31,182 nucleotides of DNA from Lentisphaeria bacterium UBA1776 (GTDB lineage Bacteria > Verrucomicrobiota > Lentisphaeria > Victivallales > Victivallaceae). Where the stretch lies: contig DCGO01000100.1 of the NCBI GenBank assembly GCA_002314605.1, positions 22,499-53,680 of the forward strand, read 5' to 3'. The notes beneath the pieces were generated by a model. The model was given only the letters and a program-made list of their open reading frames with translations, searched no databases and was not told where the DNA came from. Numbering within the stretch: the stretch's first letter is position 1; each line of letters begins with the position of its first letter. Of this stretch, positions 15,029-22,728 are shown one piece after another. A program made the translations under genes and the position numbers.

Positions 15029-15969
15029 TGACAACACCGTTTCGCTGGACCCGCAAGGATCTCCTGAGTTTGTACGATCTCTCGGCAGAAGAGATCACCT
15101 ACATCCTCGACACCGCGGAGGAATTCAAAAAAGTATCTGCCCGCAACGTCAAGAAAGTCCCGGCGCTCCGTGGCAAAACCGTGGTGAATTTCTTTGTGGA
15201 ACCCTCCACCCGCACACGGGTGTCCTTTGAACTTGCTGAGCAGCGGCTGAGCGCCGATATCGTCAATATGAGCGCAGCCACCAGCAGTCTCACCAAAGGC
15301 GAATCTCTGCTGGACACCGTGCGCAACATCGAAGCGCTTCAAGTGGATCTCCTGGTCATGCGCCACCGGGCAACCGGGGCGCAGAATTTTATCGCCCGGA
15401 ACGTTTCCTGCGGGGTCATCAATGCCGGAGACGGAGCCCACAGCCATCCTACTCAGGCACTGCTGGATATCTTCACCATCCGGGAGAAAAAAGGACACAT
15501 CAAAGGACTGAAGGTCGCCGTTATCGGCGACATTCTCCACAGCCGGGTGGCGCGAAGCAATATGTGGGGACTTTTGAAACTCGGCGCGGAAGTAACCTTT
15601 GCCGGACCGGCCACGCTGGTTCCCCGGGAATTTGAAGAAGTGGGAGTCCGGGTCTGTCACCGGCTGGAAGAGGCCATTGAGGGAGCCGATGTGGTGGACC
15701 TCCTCCGCATCCAGCACGAGCGCCAGACGGCGGGGTTCTTCCCCAGCACCAATGAATATGCCCGATTTTTCGGGATCAATCAGGAAAATATCAAACGCAT
15801 CAAGCCGGATGCTCTCATCATGCATCCGGGCCCCATCAACCGGGATGTGGAACTGGATTCCTTTGTGGCGGACGGTCCCCATTCGGTGATTCTTGAACAG
15901 GTCACCAACGGTCTGGCGGTCCGGATGGCAGTACTCTTTCTGGTGGCCGGCTGCGGAGGTTCACGATGA
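15028..15969 (+). CDS. pyrB: Aspartate carbamoyltransferase catalytic chain
   Basis: PyrB joins carbamoyl phosphate and aspartate, the first committed step of pyrimidine synthesis. The 313-residue protein has FVEPSTRTRVSFE (carbamoyl phosphate loop, STRTR at 60-64), SSLTKGESLLDT, the HPTQ motif in GAHSHPTQALLD, GDILHSRVARSN and MHPGPINRDVE. Of two adjacent ATGs (15025, 15028) I prefer 15028 because GAGG at 15018-15021 is then 6 bp away. No PyrI regulatory chain is present, consistent with the PyrR-associated type, in which PyrB may pair with the dihydroorotase. Confidence 0.95.
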   Translation: MTTPFRWTRKDLLSLYDLSAEEITYILDTAEEFKKVSARNVKKVPALRGKTVVNFFVEPSTRTRVSFELAEQRLSADIVNMSAATSSLTKGESLLDTVRNIEALQVDLLVMRHRATGAQNFIARNVSCGVINAGDGAHSHPTQALLDIFTIREKKGHIKGLKVAVIGDILHSRVARSNMWGLLKLGAEVTFAGPATLVPREFEEVGVRVCHRLEEAIEGADVVDLLRIQHERQTAGFFPSTNEYARFFGINQENIKRIKPDALIMHPGPINRDVELDSFVADGPHSVILEQVTNGLAVRMAVLFLVAGCGGSR

Positions 15970-17240
15970 GCAACAGTGTGATCCTGAAGGGCGGGCGGGT
16001 GGTGGATCCGGGCCGCAGTATTGATCAGTTGATGGATGTGGGGTATGCCGACGGCATCCTCCGGGATCCGGCGGAACTCCGCGACCCGGAAGTGGTGGAT
16101 GTATCCGGTTGTGTCGTGACCCCGGGTTTTATTGACGTCCATGTCCATCTGCGCCAGCCGGGAAACACGGCGGCGGAAACCATCGCCACCGGAACCATGG
16201 CGGCGGCGGCAGGCGGGTTTACGACCATCGTTGCCATGCCGAACACCACCCCTCCCGCAGACACGGTGGGTGCCATTGAATATCTTCGCCAGCAGGCGAC
16301 CCAGAAAGGCGTGGTCCGGGTGCTTCCATGCGGATGTCTCACCAAGGGCCGTCAGGGGACCGAAATGGCCGGTATCGGCGGCCTCGCCCAGGCGGGTGTC
16401 GCAGCCTTCAGCGATGACGGAAACTGCGTGCAGGATCACGCGCTGATGCGCCATCTGGCCGAATATATCGAGAGTTTTCATTTGCCCATTCTTGACCACT
16501 GTGAAGACAAAAACCTTGCGGCGGGGGGAGTGATGCACGAGGGGAAGTGGTCCGTCCTGCTGGGGATGAACGGCCTTGCCAGCGCGGCGGAAGAGATCAT
16601 GGTGGCCCGGGACATCATTCTGGCCCGGATGACCGGAGCAAGGTTCCACATCCAGCATGTCAGTGCCAAAGCCTGCGTCCAGATGATCGCCGATGCCCGG
16701 AAGAACCGTCTGCCGGTCACGGGCGAAGTCACCCCCCACCATATCGCGCTCACAGATGAGTGCATCAAAAGCTATGACACCAATTTCAAGATGAGTCCTC
16801 CCCTGCGTTCCGAATCGGACCGGCAGTCGCTGCTGGCGGGACTGGCATCCGGTGCGCTGACCGTGATCGCCACCGATCATGCCCCCCATACCGACACCGC
16901 CAAAAAGGTGGAATTCGACGATGCGCCCTTCGGGATCATCGGGCTGGAAACGGCGCTGCCGGTATGTCTTTCAGTTCTGGTCCACGACGGGGTGCTCAAC
17001 ATGATGCAGTTCATTTCAAAACTGACCACCGGACCGGCGGAAGTGCTGGGAATGGAACACTACGACCTCCGGCCCGGCAACGCGGCGGATATCACCGTTT
17101 TCGACCCGGAGCGCCAGATCACCATCGATCCGGAAAAGTTCCGTTCCAAATCCCGCAACACCCCCTTCGGAGGACGGACCTGCCGGGGGATGGTGGTGCG
17201 TACCATTGTCGGCGGCAAAACGGTATTTGTGCAGGAGTAA
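15966..17240 (+). CDS. pyrC: Dihydroorotase, class I (PyrC)
   Basis: Dihydroorotase closes carbamoyl aspartate to dihydroorotate. The 424-residue amidohydrolase has HVHLR (zinc ligands His59 and His61), AFSDDG (149-152, aspartate position typical of class I), HCED (His178), FHIQHVSA (His231) and ATDHAPH with catalytic Asp304. Class I enzymes often form complexes with PyrB, and the two genes overlap by 4 bp here. GGAGG lies 7 bp upstream of the ATG. Active-site residues are intact, so it is not one of the inactive PyrC' scaffold forms. Confidence 0.95.
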   Translation: MSNSVILKGGRVVDPGRSIDQLMDVGYADGILRDPAELRDPEVVDVSGCVVTPGFIDVHVHLRQPGNTAAETIATGTMAAAAGGFTTIVAMPNTTPPADTVGAIEYLRQQATQKGVVRVLPCGCLTKGRQGTEMAGIGGLAQAGVAAFSDDGNCVQDHALMRHLAEYIESFHLPILDHCEDKNLAAGGVMHEGKWSVLLGMNGLASAAEEIMVARDIILARMTGARFHIQHVSAKACVQMIADARKNRLPVTGEVTPHHIALTDECIKSYDTNFKMSPPLRSESDRQSLLAGLASGALTVIATDHAPHTDTAKKVEFDDAPFGIIGLETALPVCLSVLVHDGVLNMMQFISKLTTGPAEVLGMEHYDLRPGNAADITVFDPERQITIDPEKFRSKSRNTPFGGRTCRGMVVRTIVGGKTVFVQE

Positions 17241-17246
17241 GGCGCT

Positions 17247-18131
17247 ATGGTGAATAATCTGGAAAACCCCTCCGGGATGCCTCTTTTCAGTTCGGGGAAA
17301 TACGATTCTATGCAGATACCCGCCTCCGGCGGAGACCGGAAAATGGTGATCCCGGACGGGTCCTGGCAGAAATGCAAAAAGTGCGGACAGACTCTGTACG
17401 CCACAAGGCTCGAAGACAATCTGGATGTCTGCTGGTTCTGCAACTGTCACTTGGCCATGCCTCCGGAAAGACGTCTTGCCATGCTGACGGACAAAGGGTC
17501 TTTTCAGGAATATTTCGCAAACCTCAGATCCACGGATCCCCTGGAATTCATGGATCTCAAGAGCTATCCTGCCCGCCTGAGCGAATCGGAGAAGAAATCC
17601 GGGGCTCCGGAAGCCGTGACCTGCGGACTTGCCGCTCTGGACGGACACCCCTTCGCCATCGGTATCATGGACTTCCGGTTCATGGGAGCCAGCATGGGAT
17701 CGGTGGTCGGCGAAAAGATCACCCGGCTGACGGAGCTGGCCACGGAGAAAAAAATACCCCTCGTACTGGTCACTGCCTCCGGCGGTGCCCGGATGCAGGA
17801 GGGGATCTTCAGTCTGATGCAGATGGCCAAGACCTGCGGGGCGCTGGCGCTTCACGCGGAAGCGGGGCTCCCGTACATTGCTCTTCTGACCAATCCAACA
17901 TACGGCGGGGTCACGGCAAGTTTCGCCACCGTGGCGGATGTGATCCTGGCGGAACCGGGGGCCATGATCGGATTTGCCGGCCCCAGGGTCATTCAGGAAA
18001 CCACCAATTCCAAACTCCCGGACGGATTCCAGACGGCGGAATTTCTGCTGGAAAAGGGACTCATCGACCGGGTGGTGGAGCGCAAGAATCTTCGCCGGGA
18101 ACTGGGACTTCTGCTTGAATATTTTTCTTAA
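17247..18131 (+). CDS. accD: Acetyl-CoA carboxylase carboxyltransferase subunit beta
   Basis: AccD with AccA transfers the carboxyl group from biotin to acetyl-CoA, making malonyl-CoA for fatty acids. The 294-residue protein has the N-terminal zinc ribbon Cys43/46 and Cys62/65 (CKKCG...CWFC), then the crotonase-like core with GFRFMGASMGSVVGEKI-like (DFRFMGASMG), ASGGARMQEG and PTYGGVTASFA. It starts 6 bp after pyrC and seems to be the last gene of the pyr unit. AccA is not in the window. The -35 box of the SRP RNA promoter lies in its last codons. Confidence 0.95.
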   Translation: MVNNLENPSGMPLFSSGKYDSMQIPASGGDRKMVIPDGSWQKCKKCGQTLYATRLEDNLDVCWFCNCHLAMPPERRLAMLTDKGSFQEYFANLRSTDPLEFMDLKSYPARLSESEKKSGAPEAVTCGLAALDGHPFAIGIMDFRFMGASMGSVVGEKITRLTELATEKKIPLVLVTASGGARMQEGIFSLMQMAKTCGALALHAEAGLPYIALLTNPTYGGVTASFATVADVILAEPGAMIGFAGPRVIQETTNSKLPDGFQTAEFLLEKGLIDRVVERKNLRRELGLLLEYFS

Positions 18132-18142
18132 GGGTGTATAGT
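18115..18142 (+). promoter_or_regulatory. Promoter of the SRP RNA gene
   Basis: TTGAAT (18115-18120) and TATAGT (18137-18142) are 16 bp apart, placing the start of transcription at about 18149-18150, exactly at the 5' base of the SRP RNA outer stem. Confidence 0.65.
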
Positions 18143-18149
18143 AAACTCT

Positions 18150-18253
18150 GTCGGGTCGGAACCCGTTCGTTGACAGTACCGCTAATCTGGTCAGGTGGGG
18201 AACCAAGCAGCCACATGCATGTGCGGTCAAGCGAGTGGGACTTCTGGCCCGGC
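18150..18253 (+). ncRNA. ffs: Small bacterial SRP RNA (4.5S RNA)
   Basis: This RNA binds Ffh and targets nascent membrane proteins to the translocon. The conserved Ffh-binding segment GGTCAGGTGGGGAACCAAGC (18189-18208) followed by AGCC is close to E. coli 4.5S RNA (GGTCAGGTCCGGAAGGAAGC), keeping the symmetric loop CAGG/AGCA and a GGAA-like tetraloop (GGGGAACC). The outer ends pair: GTCGGGTC (18150-18157) with GGCCCGGC (18246-18253). About 104 nt long, it is the small form without an Alu domain. It has its own promoter and a terminator immediately downstream. Confidence 0.92.
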
Positions 18254-18276
18254 GCTTTTTTTGCGGCAAAGCGCCG
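18250..18276. terminator. Terminator hairpin after the SRP RNA
   Basis: CGGCGCTTT (18250-18258) pairs perfectly with AAAGCGCCG (18268-18276) around a 9-base loop. On the plus strand a T-run (18256-18262) follows the GC-rich SRP end. It also lies just beyond the stop of the convergent lipoprotein gene, so it may serve both directions. Confidence 0.6.
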
Positions 18277-18289
18277 CTTGCAGCCCCCG

Positions 18290-18718
18290 CTAAAGAAACC
18301 CCATCCAGACTACGCGCAATCTTCCGTCCGTTTCGGCGGTCACCAGACGGAAAAGCAGTTCCCGCTCCACGGTCATCCCCGCCCGGCCCTCTTTCCGGCA
18401 CCGGACCACATAAATGAGATTCCGCACCAGAGGCGTTTTGAGTTCCGTCAGAAAACAACTGCCGGTAGTCATGCCGAATTTTTCCGTGAAACGGGTCCGG
18501 AACTCCTGGAAATACGCCCTGCCGCCCGGCTCCGGAAAAGGAACCTTGATCCGGCTGAAAGCTGAATAATCATCTCTTTGGAATGCTTCAAGAATGGTGT
18601 TCCCCAGCACAATGCTCTGCCGGGGTTCCCCGGAAGAAACCGGAACAGGAGGCGGCTCCGGCACCCGGCATCCGGTCAGCAAAAGAATGGAGGCGAGGAC
18701 CATCAGAAAATTTTTCAT
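18290..18718 (-). CDS. Small lipoprotein of unknown function
   Basis: From the ATG at 18718 the 142-residue product has a clear lipoprotein signal: MKNF, a hydrophobic core and LLLTGC, with Cys17 to be lipidated. A Pro-rich linker (VPEPPPVPVSS) follows, then a soluble domain with GNTILEAFQRDDYSAF and ending RLRVVWMGF. This domain resembles small PVC-specific lipoproteins in style but I cannot name a family. GGAAAGAAG upstream supports this start; the frame extends further upstream without likely coding content. It converges on the SRP RNA gene. Confidence 0.78.
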   Translation of the reverse strand: MKNFLMVLASILLLTGCRVPEPPPVPVSSGEPRQSIVLGNTILEAFQRDDYSAFSRIKVPFPEPGGRAYFQEFRTRFTEKFGMTTGSCFLTELKTPLVRNLIYVVRCRKEGRAGMTVERELLFRLVTAETDGRLRVVWMGFL

Positions 18719-18902
18719 GGTTTTCTGTGCTTCTTTCCAACCCCACGGCATTTTCTGACTGATTTCAATAAACTCCGGGTTTCTGTTTTTGCAACCGGAT
18801 ATGCAGTAAATGATTTCAGCAATTATTTCCACAGAACGGAACAACGGCATTGCCAGCATCCCGCATCCTTTGCCGAATCACAATTCTCTTCGCCGGAACA
18901 GC

Positions 18903-18930
18903 TTGAAAAATCAGCAAAGTGCTGTATTGT
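18903..18930 (+). promoter_or_regulatory. Promoter for the Skp-like chaperone gene
   Basis: TTGAAA (18903-18908) and TATTGT (18925-18930) are 16 bp apart; transcription would start near 18937, about 28 bases before the ATG. The 18719-18902 stretch upstream must also hold a minus-strand promoter for the lipoprotein gene, which I cannot place with confidence. Confidence 0.55.
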
Positions 18931-18964
18931 ATTGCAACGGTTTTCCGGGGAGGTCTTGGGAACG

Positions 18965-19549
18965 ATGAAAATGAAAAATGTATTGCTGATGCTGGCATTT
19001 CTGGCCGGCAGTGTCACATACGCCGCAGCGGACCGTTTTGCCGTAGTGGATATGGAAGCGGTCTTCCGGCAATATTACAAAAGCCGCATCGCGGCGGATA
19101 CCCTGCGCCGGCAGTCGGAGATCTACCGCAATTACATTGTGTCCGAGCAGGACAAGATCCGGGAGATGGCCAAAGACTTGGAAGTCGCCCGTGATGCGGC
19201 ACAGAATCTGGCATTGTCGGCGGATGCCCGGACCAGGGAAAAAGAACGCAGCGCATCCGTCGAGCGGGATCTGGCTGCCCGGCGGGCGGCATTGAACCGC
19301 TACATGCTGGAGCGCAATAAAAACCTGAGCGAGATCGAAAAAGCCAAGCGCGCCGAGATTTTAGGGGATATCCGTTCTGAAGTATCCAAACAGGCTGCGG
19401 CGGCAGGCTACAGTTTTGTGCTGGACCGCTCCGGGCTGACCACCTCAGGAGTACCGGCGGTGATCTATCACCGGCCGGGAGTGGATCTGACAAGCCAGGT
19501 TCTGAAGGCTCTGAATGCCGGTGCCTCGCCGCTTCCGGAGAAAAAATGA
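18965..19549 (+). CDS. Skp/OmpH-family periplasmic chaperone
   Basis: Skp trimers hold unfolded outer-membrane proteins in the periplasm. The 194-residue protein has a signal peptide ending near TYAAA (residue 22), then FAVVDMEAVFRQYYKS, the usual OmpH opening strand and helix, a long charged helical arm (about 40-135, predicted coiled coil) and a return to the small beta domain with YSFVLDRSGLTTSGVPAVIYH, matching the family's end. Length is close to typical Skp proteins (160-190). The frame is open upstream, but the signal peptide fixes the start at 18965 or the ATG at 18971. bamA and lpxD, its common neighbours elsewhere, are absent. Confidence 0.85.
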   Translation: MKMKNVLLMLAFLAGSVTYAAADRFAVVDMEAVFRQYYKSRIAADTLRRQSEIYRNYIVSEQDKIREMAKDLEVARDAAQNLALSADARTREKERSASVERDLAARRAALNRYMLERNKNLSEIEKAKRAEILGDIRSEVSKQAAAAGYSFVLDRSGLTTSGVPAVIYHRPGVDLTSQVLKALNAGASPLPEKK

Positions 19550-20469
19550 GTTCAGAACGGGAAAAAATCTCTTATTTTTCCGCCATGAGCGGAGTCTTTT
19601 GCGGAACGGAGATCTTCAGCCGCCTGGTCCGGCAGGGGCCCCTGCGGAGCATTCTGCATGCACTGCTGACGGTGATCCTGCTGGGGATCCTCACCAGTCT
19701 GGTGCAATTCTCCGCAGTTTCCCGTAAAATCGACAGCGCCGCGGAAGAGTTCCGGAATTTCTTCGGTGATTTCAAACTCACGGAAAAAGGCATCGCCCCC
19801 ACCCTTCATCCGGAGGAATCCCGCTATCTTCTGCCGGGGTTCGGGGGAATTTTGTGCTACGCGCCGGATGGGACCTTGAAACTCCCGGACAAAAGCAATT
19901 TCAGCGATTACCGCTATATATTCTGCTGGTTTCCCGGAAGTTTCGCCGTTGTCATGCCGGCAGGGGACGGCAGTTACGCCGTCAACGTGTTTTCCGGGGA
20001 CAATCCTGCGGGGAAACAGCGTTTCTGCGATGCCGGCGAACTGAAAAAGATCCTCGCCAAAGCCGGCAAAGAAGATGCCGGATGGAATTGGGGAGATGCC
20101 ATCCGGGGGGCGGTCATCCGCCCGCAGGAAGCGGCCAAGGCGCTGAAGATCATGGCTGCGGCGGGACTCTTTTCCGCCTTCGCGGCGGAAGCGGTCTTTC
20201 AGATGTTTCTCTGTCAGCTGATCTTTGTGGGATTCTACACCCTGACCAGCAGGCGAACACGGACCCTCAAGTGGGGGGAACTGGCAAGAATTGCATTGTA
20301 TGCCGGGTCTCCGGCACTCCTGGTGGCGGCATGTTTTGCGGCATTCGACCTTACCGAAATCCTGAGTTTCGGTACCGTCTATGTGATCGGGACCATCGGG
20401 TATTTTCTGGTAATTGTCAATAAAATGGAGCAGACCCGGCGATCCGGGTCCGGTAAGCAAGGAGAATGA
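19546..20469 (+). CDS. Multi-pass membrane protein, DUF1189-like layout
   Basis: The 307-residue product has an N-terminal cytoplasmic segment, a membrane helix near 35-57, an external domain of about 130 residues, and three or four C-terminal membrane segments (about 200-295). This arrangement and the opening YFSAMSGVFCGTEIFSRL resemble DUF1189 proteins, but similarity is weak and unconfirmed. GGAG is 5 bp before the ATG, which overlaps the skp stop (ATGA). Function unknown. Confidence 0.7.
   Translation: MSSEREKISYFSAMSGVFCGTEIFSRLVRQGPLRSILHALLTVILLGILTSLVQFSAVSRKIDSAAEEFRNFFGDFKLTEKGIAPTLHPEESRYLLPGFGGILCYAPDGTLKLPDKSNFSDYRYIFCWFPGSFAVVMPAGDGSYAVNVFSGDNPAGKQRFCDAGELKKILAKAGKEDAGWNWGDAIRGAVIRPQEAAKALKIMAAAGLFSAFAAEAVFQMFLCQLIFVGFYTLTSRRTRTLKWGELARIALYAGSPALLVAACFAAFDLTEILSFGTVYVIGTIGYFLVIVNKMEQTRRSGSGKQGE
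20460..20464 (+). promoter_or_regulatory. Ribosome-binding site that decides the D123 start
   Basis: AGGAG here is 7 bp before the ATG at 20472 but only 1 bp before the ATG at 20466, so the second ATG is the likely start. Confidence 0.6.
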
Positions 20470-20471
20470 TT

Positions 20472-21203
20472 ATGGCCGAGCAGAATGAATTTTTCAAGAC
20501 TCCGGTGTGGTATCCGGTATTGGCGGCGCATACATTTCTGACCAGTTTTGTGAAACTCCGTCCGGAGGCCGTGGCGGCACTGGCGCAAGGAGAGATTGTC
20601 ATGGGTGACGCCCACCCGGAAGTGGGGGACGCCATCGCTGATCTGCGCCAGCCCATGAGCGTGATCCCCGGCAACTGTTTTGCCTCGGTGGATACCTGCG
20701 CCCCCACGGATACCGAGCGCTTCCTCTACAAACACGGTTCGGTGCATTCTCCCGAAAGTGCATGGCGTTATCTGGCGCTGTCCCGCAAGGTGCGGACTGC
20801 GGCGGCCAACGGCGAGGTACAGTATATCTGCCTCCGCCCCTTCCGCCGGATGAACCGGACCCGGGAATTCCGCCTCTTCATCAAAAACGGGGACCTGTCG
20901 GCCATGAGCCAGTATCATCTGATCCGACACTTCCGCCGGCTGGAAGGATACAAGAAAGCCTTTTGGACGGAAGCACTGGGGTTTGTACGGGAAATCAGTT
21001 GGATGCTGCCGGTCAAGGACCTGACCATGGATATCTATTTCACCTCGGAGCACAGGATCCTGATCATAGATTTGAACCCCTGGGGCGATCCGACAGACCC
21101 CCTGCTGCTGCGCACCTGGAACCGGGACTGGAGCGAACCGGCAGGAATCGTGCTGATGCCGCCGCCGGTGACGGTTTCCGGCGATGTGAATGTTTCGTTT
21201 TAA
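20472..21203 (+). CDS. CDC123/D123-family ATP-grasp protein
   Basis: The 243-residue product matches the eukaryotic cell-division protein CDC123 (D123 family), an ATP-grasp protein that assembles the eIF2 complex. Ordered landmarks: an LRPF block (about 121-124), REFRLFIKNGDL (131-142; human counterpart EFRCFVKENKL), SQY (146-148), MDIYF (186-190), LIIDLNPWGDPTDPLLL (197-213) and RTW (214-216). The Asp and Asn of DLNP correspond to metal/ATP-binding residues in the fold. Bacterial members are known but uncommon and their substrate is not established. The gene is followed 18 bp later by prfB, so a role around translation is tempting but is inference. eIF2 does not exist in bacteria, so the function must differ. 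Confidence 0.8.
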   Translation: MAEQNEFFKTPVWYPVLAAHTFLTSFVKLRPEAVAALAQGEIVMGDAHPEVGDAIADLRQPMSVIPGNCFASVDTCAPTDTERFLYKHGSVHSPESAWRYLALSRKVRTAAANGEVQYICLRPFRRMNRTREFRLFIKNGDLSAMSQYHLIRHFRRLEGYKKAFWTEALGFVREISWMLPVKDLTMDIYFTSEHRILIIDLNPWGDPTDPLLLRTWNRDWSEPAGIVLMPPPVTVSGDVNVSF

Positions 21204-21221
21204 GGAAAGGAAGCCGTCAAG

Positions 21222-22328
21222 ATGACGCTGGAAGAATTGCAGTCCAACGCCGGAGAATTCCGGGCCCGTCTGGAACACCTGCGGGATTTTTTGAAGATCG
21301 AGGAGCGCCGTGCGGAACGCAGGGCCGCTGAGGAAAAAATGGCCGCTGCGGATTTCTGGGATCACAAAGAGGAAGCACAGACAGTGGTGGCCACGCTGAG
21401 CGCCTGCAGGGCCCTGATCGAACCCTTTGAAAAAATGGGGCGGAACCTGGATGATTTCGAAGCCGGCATTGAACTGGCCTCTGAAGATGCGGAATTCATG
21501 GCCGAATCGGAAAAACAGTCGATATCGATCCGGGAAGGGCTGGATCAGATGGAACTTTTGAGTTTCCTCTCCGGTCCCTTTGACCGAAGCAATTTCTATT
21601 TTTCGGTTCACGCCGGTGCGGGCGGGACCGAAGCCTGCGACTGGGCGAACATGCTCCTCCGGATGTACCGCCGGTATTTTGAGCGACGGAACTGGAAGGA
21701 TGAAATGATCGACATGCAGCCCGGCGAAGAAGCCGGCGTCAAAAGCGCCACCTACAAAGTTTACGGCGAATTCGCCTACGGGTATATGAAAGGCGAGTGC
21801 GGAGTGCACCGTCTGGTGCGGATCTCTCCCTTTGACAGCAACGCCCGGCGGCACACCTCCTTCTGTTCGGTGGATATTTTCCCCGAAATCGATGACGATA
21901 TTGAGGTGGAGATCGATGAAAACGATCTGCGGATCGACACCTACCGCTCCAGCGGCGCCGGCGGGCAGCACGTGAACCGGACCGACAGTGCCGTGCGGAT
22001 CACCCATTTGCCCACCGGCATCGTGGTCTGCTGCCAAAACGAGCGTTCCCAGCACAAGAACCGGGAAACGGCCATGAGCATTCTGCGGGCGCGGCTGTAC
22101 GAATACCGCCGTCGGCAGCAGGATGAAAAGGAAGCCGCCATCCGGGGCGAAAAAGTGGAAAATGGCTGGGGCAGTCAGATCCGGAGCTATGTTCTGCAGC
22201 CTTACCAGATGGTCAAGGATTTGCGGACAGACGTGGAGACCAGCGACACCACCGGGGTGCTGGACGGCGATATCGAGAAATTTGTGGAAGCGTTTGTCCG
22301 CTGCGGCGGCAAGCCTTCCGTACAGTAA
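21222..22328 (+). CDS. prfB: Peptide chain release factor 2
   Basis: RF2 reads UGA and UAA stop codons and triggers peptide release. The 368-residue protein contains the helical N-terminal domain, the stop-codon reading SPF tripeptide (202-204) and GGQ (247-249) in SSGAGGQHVNRTDSAVR. It is encoded in a single frame: at the place where many prfB genes carry the CTTTGA +1 frameshift site, this gene reads CTG CGG GAT TTT TTG AAG (LRDFLK) with no in-frame stop. Autoregulation by frameshifting is therefore absent. AAGGAAAGGAAG precedes the ATG. Confidence 0.96.
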   Translation: MTLEELQSNAGEFRARLEHLRDFLKIEERRAERRAAEEKMAAADFWDHKEEAQTVVATLSACRALIEPFEKMGRNLDDFEAGIELASEDAEFMAESEKQSISIREGLDQMELLSFLSGPFDRSNFYFSVHAGAGGTEACDWANMLLRMYRRYFERRNWKDEMIDMQPGEEAGVKSATYKVYGEFAYGYMKGECGVHRLVRISPFDSNARRHTSFCSVDIFPEIDDDIEVEIDENDLRIDTYRSSGAGGQHVNRTDSAVRITHLPTGIVVCCQNERSQHKNRETAMSILRARLYEYRRRQQDEKEAAIRGEKVENGWGSQIRSYVLQPYQMVKDLRTDVETSDTTGVLDGDIEKFVEAFVRCGGKPSVQ

Positions 22329-22343
22329 ATTTGAGGTCAGACT

Positions 22344-22724
22344 GTGGTTGAACTGAATTTTTCCCGGGGAGAACTGATCCCCGCCATTGCCCAGGATTTC
22401 CGTACCGGAGAGATCCTGATGCAGGCGTGGATCAATGAGGAAGCCTTCAGAAAAACACAGGAAACGGGTTTTGCCACTTATTTCTCCCGCAGCCGGGGAA
22501 AACTCTGGGTCAAAGGGGAATCCAGCGGATGCCTTCAGAAGATCCGGGATATTCTGGTGGACTGCGATAAGGACAGTGTGATCTATCTTGTCGAACAGCT
22601 CGGAGGCGTCGCCTGTCACACCGGACACCGGAGCTGTTATTTCCGGCACGTGGAAAACGGCGGACTCAAAGAAACTTCTTCTCCGGTTTTTGATCCGGAA
22701 CAACTTTATGCCAAAAAGGGGTGA
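22344..22724 (+). CDS. hisI: Phosphoribosyl-AMP cyclohydrolase
   Basis: HisI opens the adenine ring of phosphoribosyl-AMP, the third step in histidine synthesis. The 126-residue protein has AWINEEAF, ATYFSRSRGKLWVKGESSG, the metal-binding DCDKD (73-77) and CHTGHRSCYF (catalytic/zinc Cys). It is the stand-alone form without a HisE pyrophosphatase domain. The start is GTG, 7 bp after GAGGT. No other his gene is nearby. Confidence 0.94.
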   Translation: MVELNFSRGELIPAIAQDFRTGEILMQAWINEEAFRKTQETGFATYFSRSRGKLWVKGESSGCLQKIRDILVDCDKDSVIYLVEQLGGVACHTGHRSCYFRHVENGGLKETSSPVFDPEQLYAKKG

Positions 22725-22728
22725 ACTG

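Noticed and set aside
17016..18458. 480-codon minus-strand frame
   Set aside because: Antisense to accD and the SRP RNA; no plausible domain and no start context.
18134..18565. 143-codon plus-strand frame across the SRP RNA
   Set aside because: It covers a structural RNA and the antisense of a lipoprotein gene; no RBS.
21280..21300. TTTTTTGA in prfB as a remnant of the RF2 frameshift site
   Set aside because: The TGA is not placed so that a +1 shift would enter the downstream frame; the gene reads through in one frame.
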